35,187 nt of DNA from Gammaproteobacteria bacterium (GCA_030429175.1 JAUIDD010000022.1:1-35187); one strand, 5' to 3'. Numbered from the stretch's first letter, positions 9,918 to 18,119 are shown. Made by a program: numbers and translations. The notes: generated from the letters alone by a model not told the origin.

Positions 9918-10132
9918 AATGTCCAGTCCTCTAATAATTCTAAGCGATGTTTTTTAGCCCACTCTAGTATTAGTGTAAGTGCTCGTTTTGGCATTGTACC
10001 ACTCATAACTTCAAGAGTTCTAATTTCGACAATTATTTCATATTCAGCATATAGTGCATGAAAATGTGGTGGCGCATGATCCCCCCAAAACATTTGTATC
10101 AATATACCATAGAATGTACTTATTGTGGGCAT
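9872..10132 (-). CDS. DUF4160 domain protein
   Basis: The 86-residue product carries the DUF4160 signature MPTISTFYGILIQMFWGDH followed by PPHFHALYAEYE; the WGDHAPPHFHA motif is diagnostic. It also contains RALTLILEWAKKHRLELLED, the usual C-terminal helix. The frame is open upstream to 10315, but ATG 10132 is chosen because MPTI is the usual family start and a strong Shine-Dalgarno (AAGGAGG) precedes it by seven bases. It is the first gene of the overlapping operon with DUF2442 and arginase. Function is unknown; a toxin-antitoxin-like role with DUF2442 is suggested only by the constant pairing. Confidence 0.88.
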   Translation of the reverse strand: MPTISTFYGILIQMFWGDHAPPHFHALYAEYEIIVEIRTLEVMSGTMPKRALTLILEWAKKHRLELLEDWTLCEKNQPLKKISPLQ

Positions 10133-10383
10133 CAGAGAGCCTCCTTTCTTGTTAAGTATGTTCACAAGAGTAGAGACTTGTTTTTCTATTCTCAATACCG
10201 TGTTTTTGATGTTTCCTTGTAACATAATGATTTTTATGAGATTGATTTTAACAAATTTTGGCCAGATTTTTTTTTGGGTGTACATAAGTTTGTTAGAGGT
10301 TTGCAAAGAAGTCATTGACTCTTATGATAAATTCGTATATCGTTCGTCCCTCTTTTGTGTAGCACTGTAAGTGCTTATCGACT
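10133..10383. other. Gene-free stretch upstream of the DUF4160 operon
   Basis: AT-rich leader region of the minus-strand DUF4160-DUF2442-arginase operon. The open frame running through it on the minus strand is only the upstream extension of DUF4160 and shows no conserved sequence. A small perfect hairpin (AGCACT-GTA-AGTGCT) lies at 10361-10375 but has no T run on either side. No convincing promoter was found. Confidence 0.4.
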
Positions 10384-10581
10384 ATAGATAGGCAGACATA
10401 TAGAATGCACAAAGCTACAGGTGTTAATAGCGCTTGTAGGTGCATACCATGCTGCCGAGCTATGCGGCTAGTTTGGAGAATAACGCGATCGAGCAGTGCA
10501 GCGTACTTAATGTACGTGAGCAGCGCAGAGAGGGTTATCATTCAAAGTAGGTCATAGATAGGTAGACTCAAAGGATGCACA
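10384..10581. repeat. Repeat-like block bounded by imperfect direct repeats
   Basis: A 28-base unit starting ATAGATAGG and ending ATGCACA occurs at 10384-10411 and again at 10554-10581, with 23 of 28 bases identical and a spacing of exactly 170. Between the copies are a perfect stem CGTAC-TTAAT-GTACG (10502-10516), a stem GCCG...CGGC near 10454-10468, and AATAAC/GTTAT arms further out. Only a dubious 82-residue frame crosses it. It looks like a non-coding interspersed repeat or miniature element next to the tRNA genes; one copy in the window cannot prove that. Confidence 0.45.
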
Positions 10582-10589
10582 TGACTCTC

Positions 10590-10665
10590 GGGTGCTTAGC
10601 TCAGCTGGTAGAGCATCGCCCTTACAAGGCGAGGGTCGTAGGTTCGAGCCCTACAGCACCCACCA
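10590..10665 (+). tRNA. tRNA-Val (anticodon TAC)
   Basis: A complete 76-base tRNA with encoded CCA. The acceptor arm GGGTGCT pairs with AGCACCC, the D arm holds AGCTCAGCTGGTAGAG, the anticodon arm reads GCCCT-TAC-AAGGC, and the T arm contains GGTTCGAGCC. The TAC anticodon reads valine codons. It is followed after five bases by tRNA-Asp, and the two are probably processed from one transcript. Confidence 0.97.
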
Positions 10666-10670
10666 TACGC

Positions 10671-10747
10671 GGAGCGGTAGTTCAGCTGGTTAGAATGCCG
10701 GCCTGTCACGCCGGAGGTCGCGGGTTCAAATCCCGTCCGCTCCGCCA
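10671..10747 (+). tRNA. tRNA-Asp (anticodon GTC)
   Basis: A complete 77-base tRNA with encoded CCA. The acceptor GGAGCGG pairs with CCGCTCC, the D arm contains AGTTCAGCTGGTTAGAA, the anticodon loop carries GTC between CCGGC and GCCGG, and the T arm is CGGGTTCAAATCCCG. It forms a pair with the tRNA-Val just upstream. Confidence 0.97.
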
Positions 10748-10785
10748 TTTTTCTTGATTGATATCCGATTACCATATACCATTGT

Positions 10786-10815
10786 CCCGCCTAATTTTAG
10801 GCAGGGCTTGTTTTA
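10786..10815 (+). terminator. Probable terminator of the tRNA pair
   Basis: CCCGCCTAA and TTAGGCAGGG form a stem of nine pairs with one bulged A and a two-base loop (10786-10806), followed by a loose T-rich stretch (CTTGTTTT). It lies 39 bases after tRNA-Asp and before ppiD. The T tract is interrupted, so efficiency may be partial and some ppiD transcription could come from the tRNA promoter. Confidence 0.5.
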
Positions 10816-10870
10816 ATTCGTTTTATAAACAAGTCGTAAGTGAGCTAGTGAGTGGTGGAGTAAAGCCCTT

Positions 10871-12718
10871 ATGATACAAAAGTTTGGAGAACACATTCGC
10901 GGTTGGTTCGCGGGGATTGTGATTGCAGTGATTGCTATCGCCTTTGTTGGTTGGGGTATTCAATATTACCTCGAACGTGAGGGTAGTCATGGCCTTGCTG
11001 TTGCCACGGTGAACGGAACGGACATAACTGAAGGTGAATTCCAAAAAGCCTATCAATCAGCGCAGCGTCAGCAGCAGCAGGCATTAAAGCGCTCGCTAAC
11101 GGTGCAAGAGCTCGATAATTTAAAACTGATGACGTTGAATCAGTTGATCAGCCAAACGATTTTAGTGCATGCGTTGAAGAAAATGGGTTTTATTATCAAC
11201 TTGGATGAGGTGATGGCGATGTTGCGCCAGCGCCCTGAGTTTGAGCAAAATGGCCAGTTTTCACCAGAGCGATTTAGTCAGTTTTTAAGTATGCAAGGGT
11301 ATACATCGCCGGAACCTTTTCTTGAGAAATTAGGTGATAACATTATTGAGCAGCAACTGCAGTCTGGCTTGCGTGATTCAGCCTTTAGTCTGCCGTATGA
11401 ATCGGCATCAGTTTATGATCTATGGCAGCAGCAACGTAATTTTAGTTTTACTTTATTGCCAATAACGCAAGCAATTCAAAAGGTCTCAATCACTACCAAA
11501 CAAATTGCAGATTATTATAAAGCGCATAAAGATCAATTTACTGTGCCTGCAGAAGTGCAATTACACTATGTGATGCTATCACGTGATGCATTAGCAAAGT
11601 CGATGCAAGTATCGGATGCTGAGGTCAAGCAATACTACGAGACACATAAAGATAATTTTAAAGTGCCAAAGAGTTGGAAAATTTCACGTATTACCACGCA
11701 GAATCAAAAGCAAATGCAAGCAGTGTTGGCGCAATTGAAACAAGCGCCTACGCTGACCGATGTGATGAAGGCGAAGCATCCTGAGTGGCAGATGGTGACT
11801 CAAACAATTAGTGAAGCAGATGCTTCTCAACCACTGATAAACGTTTTAAATGGTTTGAAAGTCGGTCAAGTATCAAAGCCATTGCCAACACCTGCTGGCC
11901 CAACGATTGTTGAGCTATTGGCAACCACACCTGCGCATGCACAGCCTTTGGCAAAGATGGCAGCGCAAATCAAAAAAATGTTGTTAGATGCTAAGCTTGC
12001 ACCAATGATCGCTAATCAAAGTTCACAATTATCAAGCCTTACTTATACGAATCCGACAACACTTGAACCCGCTGCTAAAGCACTGGGTGTAACGGTGCAG
12101 ACCAGCCCATGGATTTCAGCTAAGGGTGCTAAAAGTGGTGTATTTGCTAATGTGTCGGTAGTTAAGGCAGCATTTAGTGATGATGTGTTCAAATCAGGGA
12201 ATAACAGTAATCCTATTTCGTTGGATAATGGTACGATAATGGTACTACGTGTTGCGCAAAAAAAATCTAAAAAAGAGAAGCCGCTTGCGGATGTCCAGAC
12301 TGAGATTGAAAAAACATTAAAAAAACAAATTGCTATGCGTCAAGTAGGCTTGCGAGCGTATACAGTGCAAAAGCAATTGAGTGAAGGTAAACCTGTTGCG
12401 TCGCTTACATGGCAACAGCGTCAGCACGCGACACGCAATGAGCCTACTACCGATAAGGTAATTTTAGCTACAGCATTTGATACACCTGTCGATCAATACA
12501 AGTCTGTTGCTTTAGATAATGGTTTTGCATTAGTGCATGTCACCAAAGTATTTCCTGGCGACTGGGCTCGGGCAACCAAGCAGCAGCAACAAGCATTAAC
12601 CACTAATCTTGCGGCCTTTCATGGTACAGTAGATTTTGGTACTTATGTTAAAGCACTGTTAAAACAGGCCAAGGTTAAAATTAAAGATCCAAAATTAGCA
12701 AGTAGCTGGAGTATATAA
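10871..12718 (+). CDS. ppiD: Periplasmic folding chaperone PpiD
   Basis: PpiD is an inner-membrane-anchored SurA-like chaperone near the Sec translocon that helps newly exported proteins. The 615-residue product (E. coli 623) has one N-terminal membrane helix (residues about 12-33, [20 protein letters not shown]) preceded by the typical M-Q-K-F-type cytoplasmic tip, then a SurA N-terminal domain ([40 protein letters not shown]). A weakly conserved parvulin domain follows (about 265-360), and then a C-terminal chaperone part. The parvulin domain lacks clear active-site motifs, consistent with the weak or absent isomerase activity known for PpiD. The stop overlaps the pdxS start (TAATG). Confidence 0.93.
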   Translation: MIQKFGEHIRGWFAGIVIAVIAIAFVGWGIQYYLEREGSHGLAVATVNGTDITEGEFQKAYQSAQRQQQQALKRSLTVQELDNLKLMTLNQLISQTILVHALKKMGFIINLDEVMAMLRQRPEFEQNGQFSPERFSQFLSMQGYTSPEPFLEKLGDNIIEQQLQSGLRDSAFSLPYESASVYDLWQQQRNFSFTLLPITQAIQKVSITTKQIADYYKAHKDQFTVPAEVQLHYVMLSRDALAKSMQVSDAEVKQYYETHKDNFKVPKSWKISRITTQNQKQMQAVLAQLKQAPTLTDVMKAKHPEWQMVTQTISEADASQPLINVLNGLKVGQVSKPLPTPAGPTIVELLATTPAHAQPLAKMAAQIKKMLLDAKLAPMIANQSSQLSSLTYTNPTTLEPAAKALGVTVQTSPWISAKGAKSGVFANVSVVKAAFSDDVFKSGNNSNPISLDNGTIMVLRVAQKKSKKEKPLADVQTEIEKTLKKQIAMRQVGLRAYTVQKQLSEGKPVASLTWQQRQHATRNEPTTDKVILATAFDTPVDQYKSVALDNGFALVHVTKVFPGDWARATKQQQQALTTNLAAFHGTVDFGTYVKALLKQAKVKIKDPKLASSWSI

Positions 12719-13599
12719 TGTCAGAAGTAGAACTAAAATTAAAAACTGGGCTCGCCGAAATGTTAAAAGGTGGTGTCGTTATGGATGTGGTGAATGCTGA
12801 GCAAGCTATGATTGCTGAGCAAGCGGGTGCGGTTGCAGTGATGGCGCTTGAGCGTGTGCCTGCTGATATTCGAGCTGATGGTGGTGTTTCACGTATGAGT
12901 GATCCACAGATGATTAAAGAAGTGATGAAGGCGGTTTCAATTCCAGTAATGGCAAAGGTGCGTATTGGGCACTTTGTTGAAGCACAAATCTTACAATCAC
13001 TTGGTGTTGATTATGTCGATGAAAGTGAAGTGCTGACACCAGCTGATAATGTAAATCATATCGATAAAATGGCGTTTGATGTGCCGTTCGTTTGTGGTTG
13101 TAGAAATTTAGGTGAAGCACTGCGTCGTATTGGTGAAGGTGCAGCGATGATTCGTACCAAAGGTGAGGCAGGTACGGGTGATGTCGTCGAAGCGGTGCGT
13201 CATATGCGTAGTGTTCAAGGTGAGATTCGTCGTTTAAGAACCTTACGTGCTGATGAGTTGATGGTGGCAGCTAAGCAGTTACAGGCACCGTATGAGTTGG
13301 TTAAGTGGGTGGCAGCTAATGGTCGACTACCAGTGCCAAATTTTGCAGCCGGCGGTATTGCAACCCCTGCGGATGCGGCATTGATGCGTTATTTGGGTGC
13401 TGAAGCTGTTTTTGTTGGTTCTGGTATCTTTAAATCAGGTAATCCACAAAAACGTGCGCAAGCAATTGTGCAGGCAACAACGCACTACCAGGATGCGGAT
13501 AAGTTGGCGCAACTATCAGAAAATCTCGGTGAGCCAATGGTTGGTATCAACTGTTTTGAATTATCCAAGGAAGAAGCGTTGTCTACTCGGGGCGACTAG
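12718..13599 (+). CDS. pdxS: Pyridoxal 5'-phosphate synthase, lyase subunit PdxS
   Basis: PdxS condenses ribose 5-phosphate, glyceraldehyde 3-phosphate and ammonia into pyridoxal phosphate, the DXP-independent route. The 293-residue product is full length. The family residues are visible: D23 in MDVVNAEQA, the Schiff-base lysine K80 in MAKVRIGH, the second lysine in [15 protein letters not shown], and the phosphate site [15 protein letters not shown] with [13 protein letters not shown]. The start ATG 12718 shares one base with the ppiD stop, and the end shares one base with the pdxT start. Most gammaproteobacteria make the cofactor with PdxA and PdxJ instead. Confidence 0.98.
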   Translation: MSEVELKLKTGLAEMLKGGVVMDVVNAEQAMIAEQAGAVAVMALERVPADIRADGGVSRMSDPQMIKEVMKAVSIPVMAKVRIGHFVEAQILQSLGVDYVDESEVLTPADNVNHIDKMAFDVPFVCGCRNLGEALRRIGEGAAMIRTKGEAGTGDVVEAVRHMRSVQGEIRRLRTLRADELMVAAKQLQAPYELVKWVAANGRLPVPNFAAGGIATPADAALMRYLGAEAVFVGSGIFKSGNPQKRAQAIVQATTHYQDADKLAQLSENLGEPMVGINCFELSKEEALSTRGD

Positions 13600-14162
13600 T
13601 GATTGTAGGTGTATTAGCACTGCAGGGTAACTATGCACTGCATCAGCAGGCGTTAGAGTCATTGGGCTTCAAAGCGCCTTTGGTTTATCAGCCATCTGAG
13701 TTAGCAAAATTAGATGGTTTGGTAGTGCCGGGTGGCGAGTCATCAGCCTTGTTAAAGTTAATGACACCACTTAACTGGCAGGATGCTATCATTAAATTCA
13801 AAAAATCAGGTAAGCGCTTGCTTGGCACCTGTGCAGGAATGATTTTATTCGCGCGTGACGTGTCGCCTACTCAAGAAAGTCTTAACTTGATTGATATTGG
13901 TGTTGAGCGCAATGCTTATGGTCGTCAATTAGATAGCAAAATTATTCGTGGAAACTGTGATGCTGCCGTTTTTGGTGAGGCAACTATGGAAATGGTGTTT
14001 ATCCGTGCACCGATGGTGAAGCGTATTGGTAGTGGTGTTTCGATACTAGCTACACAAGATGATGTGCCTGTGTTAGTGCAGCAAGATAATGTCTTATGTG
14101 CGAGCTTTCATCCGGAAATGTCTACAGATAATTTGGTGCATAAAACCTTTTTTGCTGTATAA
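13599..14162 (+). CDS. pdxT: Pyridoxal 5'-phosphate synthase, glutaminase subunit PdxT
   Basis: PdxT hydrolyses glutamine and channels the ammonia to PdxS in a 12+12 complex. The 187-residue product has the class I triad: C78 in LLGTCAGMIL, and H171/E173 in CASFHPEM. The GGESS loop of the family is present near residue 46. Translation starts with GTG 13599, overlapping the PdxS stop (TAGTG), so 1:1 coupled synthesis is likely. It is the last gene of the ppiD-pdxS-pdxT unit. Confidence 0.97.
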   Translation: MIVGVLALQGNYALHQQALESLGFKAPLVYQPSELAKLDGLVVPGGESSALLKLMTPLNWQDAIIKFKKSGKRLLGTCAGMILFARDVSPTQESLNLIDIGVERNAYGRQLDSKIIRGNCDAAVFGEATMEMVFIRAPMVKRIGSGVSILATQDDVPVLVQQDNVLCASFHPEMSTDNLVHKTFFAV

Positions 14163-14285
14163 AAAATAGTTATTTAAATCTGTTTTTGCATACATAAGGT
14201 ATTGTGTATTTTTTTTGTATACTGTATCTGGTATTTTTTGTAACGTATTAATGCACGTGTATAAATACGATGGAGGCGGTTTTAT

Positions 14286-14305
14286 CCTATATTTATAGGG
14301 TTTTT
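14286..14305 (+). terminator. Weak candidate terminator behind pdxT
   Basis: CCTATA-TT-TATAGG (14286-14299) forms a perfect six-pair stem followed by GTTTTTG. The stem is AU-rich and lies 124 bases after the pdxT stop, so it is only a weak candidate. Confidence 0.3.
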
Positions 14306-14514
14306 GTGAAAAGTTATAAATGCGTGTTTAATGTGTTACATATAATCAAAAAGATAACAAATGATTTATTTTTACTCACAATGTGTTTTTAAACAAAACA
14401 ACTTTTAACTTATTAATATTAATTTACATTTTTTTTTAACTTTCTCTTCACATTTATTTTTATTGTGTGTAAGATTGCTGAACCTAATATCTAGTTAATA
14501 TATTCATAAATAAA

Positions 14515-14544
14515 TCTTATACGCTTGTACTTAAATGTATAAGA
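14515..14544. promoter_or_regulatory. Inverted repeat, possible activator site for the structured RNA
   Basis: TCTTATAC and GTATAAGA are perfect inverted arms of eight bases with a 14-base spacer. The centre is about 185 bases before the likely RNA start near 14715. GacA/LetA-type response regulators activate CsrA-titrating RNAs from upstream sites at similar distance, but the arms do not match the known TGTAAG-N6-CTTACA box exactly. Confidence 0.3.
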
Positions 14545-14714
14545 CATTTTTCTGTGGACTTGTAAGATATTTGCCCTATAGATATACAGCAAAGGATGCT
14601 TTTTCAGGGTATCTTTTTATCTTTTATAGTATAAGCTATTGATTTTAATGTATTTTTAAACTGAACCCTAGTTGACCTGAACTAATTTAACTTAATTTGG
14701 CTTAAAATGAGTCT

Positions 14715-14977
14715 TGTCCGGATCCACCTGTATGGTATCTTGGTATTCCCTTATGGGGATTTGAGAGAGGTAGCATTCAACAAGGAAGTTGGGCTGTTAG
14801 GGAGAAACAGCCGCGGGCAAGGAAGTCCAGAGTTATCCTTCTCAAGTTACCTAAAGTTCTACTCGTAGAACTGCGGGTGTAGGTAGTCTAAGGTCTGTTC
14901 AGTATGGACGCTTTTTAGGGCACGGATGCCCGGAGCAGACCCCAAGAGTTTGAGGCCACAGTCAGTGGCCTTTTTTT
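14715..14977 (+). ncRNA. Structured small RNA, candidate CsrA-titrating (RsmY/Z or CsrB-like) sponge
   Basis: A run of hairpins ends in a strong terminator. Several loops expose A(N)GGA, the binding motif of CsrA: CAAC-AAGGAA-GTTG (14778-14791), GGCTGTT-AGGGAGA-AACAGCC (14792-14812), GGGC-AAGGAA-GTCC (14815-14828, one G-U pair) and GGGCA-CGGA-TGCCC (14918-14931). A fifth motif ATGGA is at 14904-14908. GGTCTGTTC (14892-14900) pairs with GAGCAGACC (14933-14941) to enclose the last hairpin, and TACCTA/TAGGTA encloses GTTCTA-CTCG-TAGAAC. The terminator has a T run only on this strand, fixing direction. The 5' end is estimated from TAAAAT at 14703. It has no tmRNA, RNase P, SRP or clear 6S signature. 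CsrA binding is inferred. Confidence 0.65.
14954..14977 (+). terminator. Rho-independent terminator of the small RNA
   Basis: GGCCAC-AGTCA-GTGGCC (14954-14970) is a perfect six-pair GC-rich stem followed by seven T. The minus-strand side has no T run, so it stops only plus-strand transcription. It ends 26 bases before the convergent hydantoinase gene stop. Confidence 0.9.
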
Positions 14978-15002
14978 AATAATCTAGATTGAACAACTGT
15001 CA

Positions 15003-18000
15003 CTATACAGATGCTGATAACACTTCATGACTCTTATGCTTGTTTGCTCTTTGAGGTGGATTTATCTGAATCGGGGTTGCTGGCGTTGAGCTGGCTCTGG
15101 ACCCGGTTCTGCCACTTGCAAAAAGTGCAGGGCTAGCAAAAGCAGGACTTGCTCTGTCTGCAGGTGTTCTCTCGCCATCTAGAATGCTACAAATTTCTTT
15201 AATTTTATAGGTCGGGGATTCTGGTCCGACTATTTCCATTGCTTTTTCGTCAAGTAAGAGCTTTGGCGCCTGCATGGTTAAGACACGGATACTTTGACCA
15301 GACAGGTGATCATAAAGTTGAGTACCAAAAGGTTCATATGTCTCTGCATCCACAATGACAATAAGGTGTGGCACATGCTCTATTACTTTAGCGGGTCCTT
15401 GTTTATTTTTTTTGCGTACAACTATATTTTCATTTTGATAAATAATTTCGAATAGACCCTCAGGGCCCTCGATAACAATGCCACCAATATTGAATCCACC
15501 TTCTTCTGTTTTGCGTATATCTATGATTCTTCCTTCAGCAATTTGTTTAACAGGTCTATATTCAGATTCTAAGAGCTCGAGTTTTTCGTTGATGCTTATT
15601 AGTGGTGCTTGGCATTGTTGGTGTGCATGCTCTACCGTTTCACCAATGGCCTCGGCTATTTTTGGTGTGTCGGGAATGCAGCATTCTTTTGCTATACTAC
15701 CGCTCATAGGCATGATGCTAAGCATGGCCGCACCACCTAAGCTTTTTGTGGCTTCTCTTGTTTTTGCTTCCAAAGCGCTTGCATCTACTGCTTCAATGAT
15801 TTGATGACCAGACGCTGATGCGAGTGAGGTAATCTGTCGAATAGGTTTTTCATAAATAACAGGTGTTACCATGTTTAAGCATGGGAAAGCGCGTCCCATG
15901 GTATCTGCACAGACGACAGGAATGTCCAGCTCTGCTGCAAGCACATAGGCGATAAGCCCATTGGTGCCACCACCTTCAAGTGGGATGACAGCGTCAAAAC
16001 CACAATCTATTCGATCTTCAAGTTGACACATCGAACGTATCATGTCATCCATTGATGGTGGGTTTTCTTCAAATACGTCAGGTGAGCCCATTAAGGCAAA
16101 ACAAAAAACATTGGCGTCATCAGGTAGTGTATCCAATGCAATTTCTTTGATTTTTTTGCCTTGTAATAGTTGTGTTTTGACCATATTTTCACTTAGGCGC
16201 GTTGATCCACCGCCACCTGCGCCAAGGAAGCTAAAGCCAATACTTCTACGTCTGATTTGCTCTAGTGTTAGTGAGGTTGTTTTAGAAAGTATTTCGGCTA
16301 TTTGTTTTGCAGCTTTTGTTCTATTTGATGTGATGGGAATTTCTTGGTAGCGCTGTTTCGGGGATGTGTCAATCATAAGCAATTTTTTTGCTGTACTTGC
16401 TATGGGTGTTTTTTGTATGTGATATTCATCTGCTGCAACTAAGCTGCTCTCACTTTGGCGGGGTGCAATACATTTTATATATATTTCTGTTGGTTCTTTT
16501 TTAACATATGGAATTTGTTTTGCTGTTCTAACTTTTATTTGAATTTTTTTGGGGTCTCCACCTTTGGCTATAAGTTTTTGTTTAACTATGTCAAATACTT
16601 GTTGAAAAGCATCTTCTACACGTTTTCCTTCAAGTTCAAAAATTTGTGTATGCCATGCGGCTAAAGATGCTTCGGCAGCACCAATAGCATTTGCTACCTC
16701 GGCATGATTTTCTGGCATAGACACACTTGAAATAGGTGATTTTTTATCACTTAATATGTGTTCCAATTTTTTAAGATCAAATAACTCTGAGCCACCGCCA
16801 ACTAAGATTGCGAAAGTGGCTTTATCAATTGTTTTACAGCTAATCTCAATAATAAAGTCAGCGAGTGTTTCGTGTATCAATGTATCTAGTTGGTCTAGTT
16901 GTTGTGAATTATATTTTGCGCGCATGTTTTCAACTTTAGGCACAGGCTTTTCTATGGAACCACGGCCATTTGCAAGTGCGACATCGAGAACGGTAAGTTT
17001 TTCACCACCAAAGCAGATAGCTTGAGTTGTGAGTTCCTTGGCAACAGACTTATTGATGAGTGTAAAAGTCTCTGGGTCGATACACGTTCCTCCTCCAAGA
17101 CATATCGAGTGCGCGCGTATGCTTGGAATAGTGAGGCAAACACCTTCTTCAATAACTTCAGTATTTTGCTCTGGAAGCTGACCATCTTTGACTATGGCGC
17201 CATCTGCAGTTGTACCACCAATATCAACAATAACACCAATACCAGGCATGGGGTGCAATTTGATGGCGCCAGACATACTGTTGCGTGTGGCAGCTCGTAA
17301 TGCTGATGTGGCATTGATTTCGTTTATCGGGGTGACTGTGCCATCGTTTTCGCTCATCAGTATTTTAGTATGGCTAAGGTTTTTTTTATCGAGCTCATCT
17401 TCTAAGTCTTCTATGACATTGGTTAAGGTTGGCTTTAATGCAGCTGCGATGGCAGCTGCACTTTCTCTTTCGAGTAATGAGCCTGTGTGTTCATGTGAAA
17501 AAAATATATTGGCACGGGGGAGCACTTCTTTTATAACTTCTGCTGCTAATAATTCTTGGTGTGGGTTAAGTTGTGCATATACGCAAGAAATAACAATGTT
17601 ATCAAGTTCTAGTGATGCTATTTCTTGGGCAGTACGTATTAATTCATCTTTATACATAGGTGAAATAAGTGTTTTATCATAGTTAAAACCACCGTGCAAA
17701 ATAGCAGTATAGCGCAATACCTTTTCTTTGAGCGCTGGATTTTTCCAGCTGCATAATGGTGGCAGTGAGGTGTTAGATGAGGTAGGCGTTTCTGATGATG
17801 CGGCAAGTCTTATTAAGGCAATGGACGCAACGTGATGTTGCTTCAGTGCATTTAACATGTGGGTTGTGCCGAGATGAATATTTTCAATTTTTTTTGCGGT
17901 AGCGCCAGCTCGTGTAGCGTATTCATGATTTAATACACTGTTGATTCCTTGAACAATGCTTGCGGTGATGTTTTTTCCAATAAGTACTTTTGTTTTTCTC

Positions 18001-18089
18001 ACTACTTTGATTCCGCCAGATTCAGCGTGAAGGAGTAAAACAACATCGACACAAGTCCCACCAACATCAATCCCAATGGTAAATTTCAT
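15003..18089 (-). CDS. Hydantoinase/oxoprolinase-DUF917 fusion protein
   Basis: The family acts on cyclic amides such as hydantoins or 5-oxoproline with ATP; the substrate here is unknown. The 1028-residue product has a Hydant_A_N part (residues about 4-185, FTIGIDVGGTCVDVVLL), a hydantoinase A part (about 195-480, GVIVDIGGTTADGAIV and CLGGGTCIDPETF, ATPase-like phosphate loops), a linker, and a DUF917 domain (about 615-965, FLGAGGGGSTRL, PLEGGGTNG, PVVCADTMGRAFP). In bacteria these parts are often separate neighbouring genes. The last 55 residues are an Ala/Ser/Pro/Thr-rich tail ending in a basic RANKHKSHE patch, not part of either domain. No hyuB or transporter is nearby. ATG 18089 has GGGGAG six bases ahead. 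Confidence 0.88.
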   Translation of the reverse strand: MKFTIGIDVGGTCVDVVLLLHAESGGIKVVRKTKVLIGKNITASIVQGINSVLNHEYATRAGATAKKIENIHLGTTHMLNALKQHHVASIALIRLAASSETPTSSNTSLPPLCSWKNPALKEKVLRYTAILHGGFNYDKTLISPMYKDELIRTAQEIASLELDNIVISCVYAQLNPHQELLAAEVIKEVLPRANIFFSHEHTGSLLERESAAAIAAALKPTLTNVIEDLEDELDKKNLSHTKILMSENDGTVTPINEINATSALRAATRNSMSGAIKLHPMPGIGVIVDIGGTTADGAIVKDGQLPEQNTEVIEEGVCLTIPSIRAHSICLGGGTCIDPETFTLINKSVAKELTTQAICFGGEKLTVLDVALANGRGSIEKPVPKVENMRAKYNSQQLDQLDTLIHETLADFIIEISCKTIDKATFAILVGGGSELFDLKKLEHILSDKKSPISSVSMPENHAEVANAIGAAEASLAAWHTQIFELEGKRVEDAFQQVFDIVKQKLIAKGGDPKKIQIKVRTAKQIPYVKKEPTEIYIKCIAPRQSESSLVAADEYHIQKTPIASTAKKLLMIDTSPKQRYQEIPITSNRTKAAKQIAEILSKTTSLTLEQIRRRSIGFSFLGAGGGGSTRLSENMVKTQLLQGKKIKEIALDTLPDDANVFCFALMGSPDVFEENPPSMDDMIRSMCQLEDRIDCGFDAVIPLEGGGTNGLIAYVLAAELDIPVVCADTMGRAFPCLNMVTPVIYEKPIRQITSLASASGHQIIEAVDASALEAKTREATKSLGGAAMLSIMPMSGSIAKECCIPDTPKIAEAIGETVEHAHQQCQAPLISINEKLELLESEYRPVKQIAEGRIIDIRKTEEGGFNIGGIVIEGPEGLFEIIYQNENIVVRKKNKQGPAKVIEHVPHLIVIVDAETYEPFGTQLYDHLSGQSIRVLTMQAPKLLLDEKAMEIVGPESPTYKIKEICSILDGERTPADRASPAFASPALFASGRTGSRASSTPATPIQINPPQRANKHKSHEVLSASV

Positions 18090-18119
18090 GCTAAGCTCCC
18101 CTATTGTTGACTACGTATA

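Larger units (their letters stand above)
14163..14714. other. Very AT-rich gene-free region upstream of the structured RNA
   Basis: No frame of useful length or conserved protein sequence was found. The region is full of T and A runs and is clearly more AT-rich than its surroundings. It contains an inverted repeat TCTTATAC/GTATAAGA (14515-14522 and 14537-14544) and two TGTAAGAT half sites (about 14468 and 14561). A TAAAAT at 14703-14708 could be the -10 box of the RNA at 14715; no good -35 box accompanies it, although a TTGACC lies too far upstream (14672-14677). It is best read as a regulatory region or decayed DNA. Confidence 0.45.

Noticed and set aside
10293-10541. Minus-strand open frame of 82 residues
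   Set aside because: It runs through the repeat-like block, has no ribosome binding site or family resemblance, and its sequence follows the repeats.
10575-10757. Plus-strand open frame of 60 residues
   Set aside because: It is formed by the two tRNA genes and is a well-known type of false protein call.
14715-14977. tmRNA, RNase P RNA, SRP RNA or 6S RNA as identity of the structured RNA
   Set aside because: There is no tRNA-like end with CCA, no RNase P or SRP core motif, and no long hairpin with a central bubble typical of 6S RNA. 6S is the hardest to exclude by eye.
17188-17682. Plus-strand frame of 164 residues opposite the hydantoinase gene
   Set aside because: It is the antisense shadow of a well-supported coding domain and has no family resemblance.
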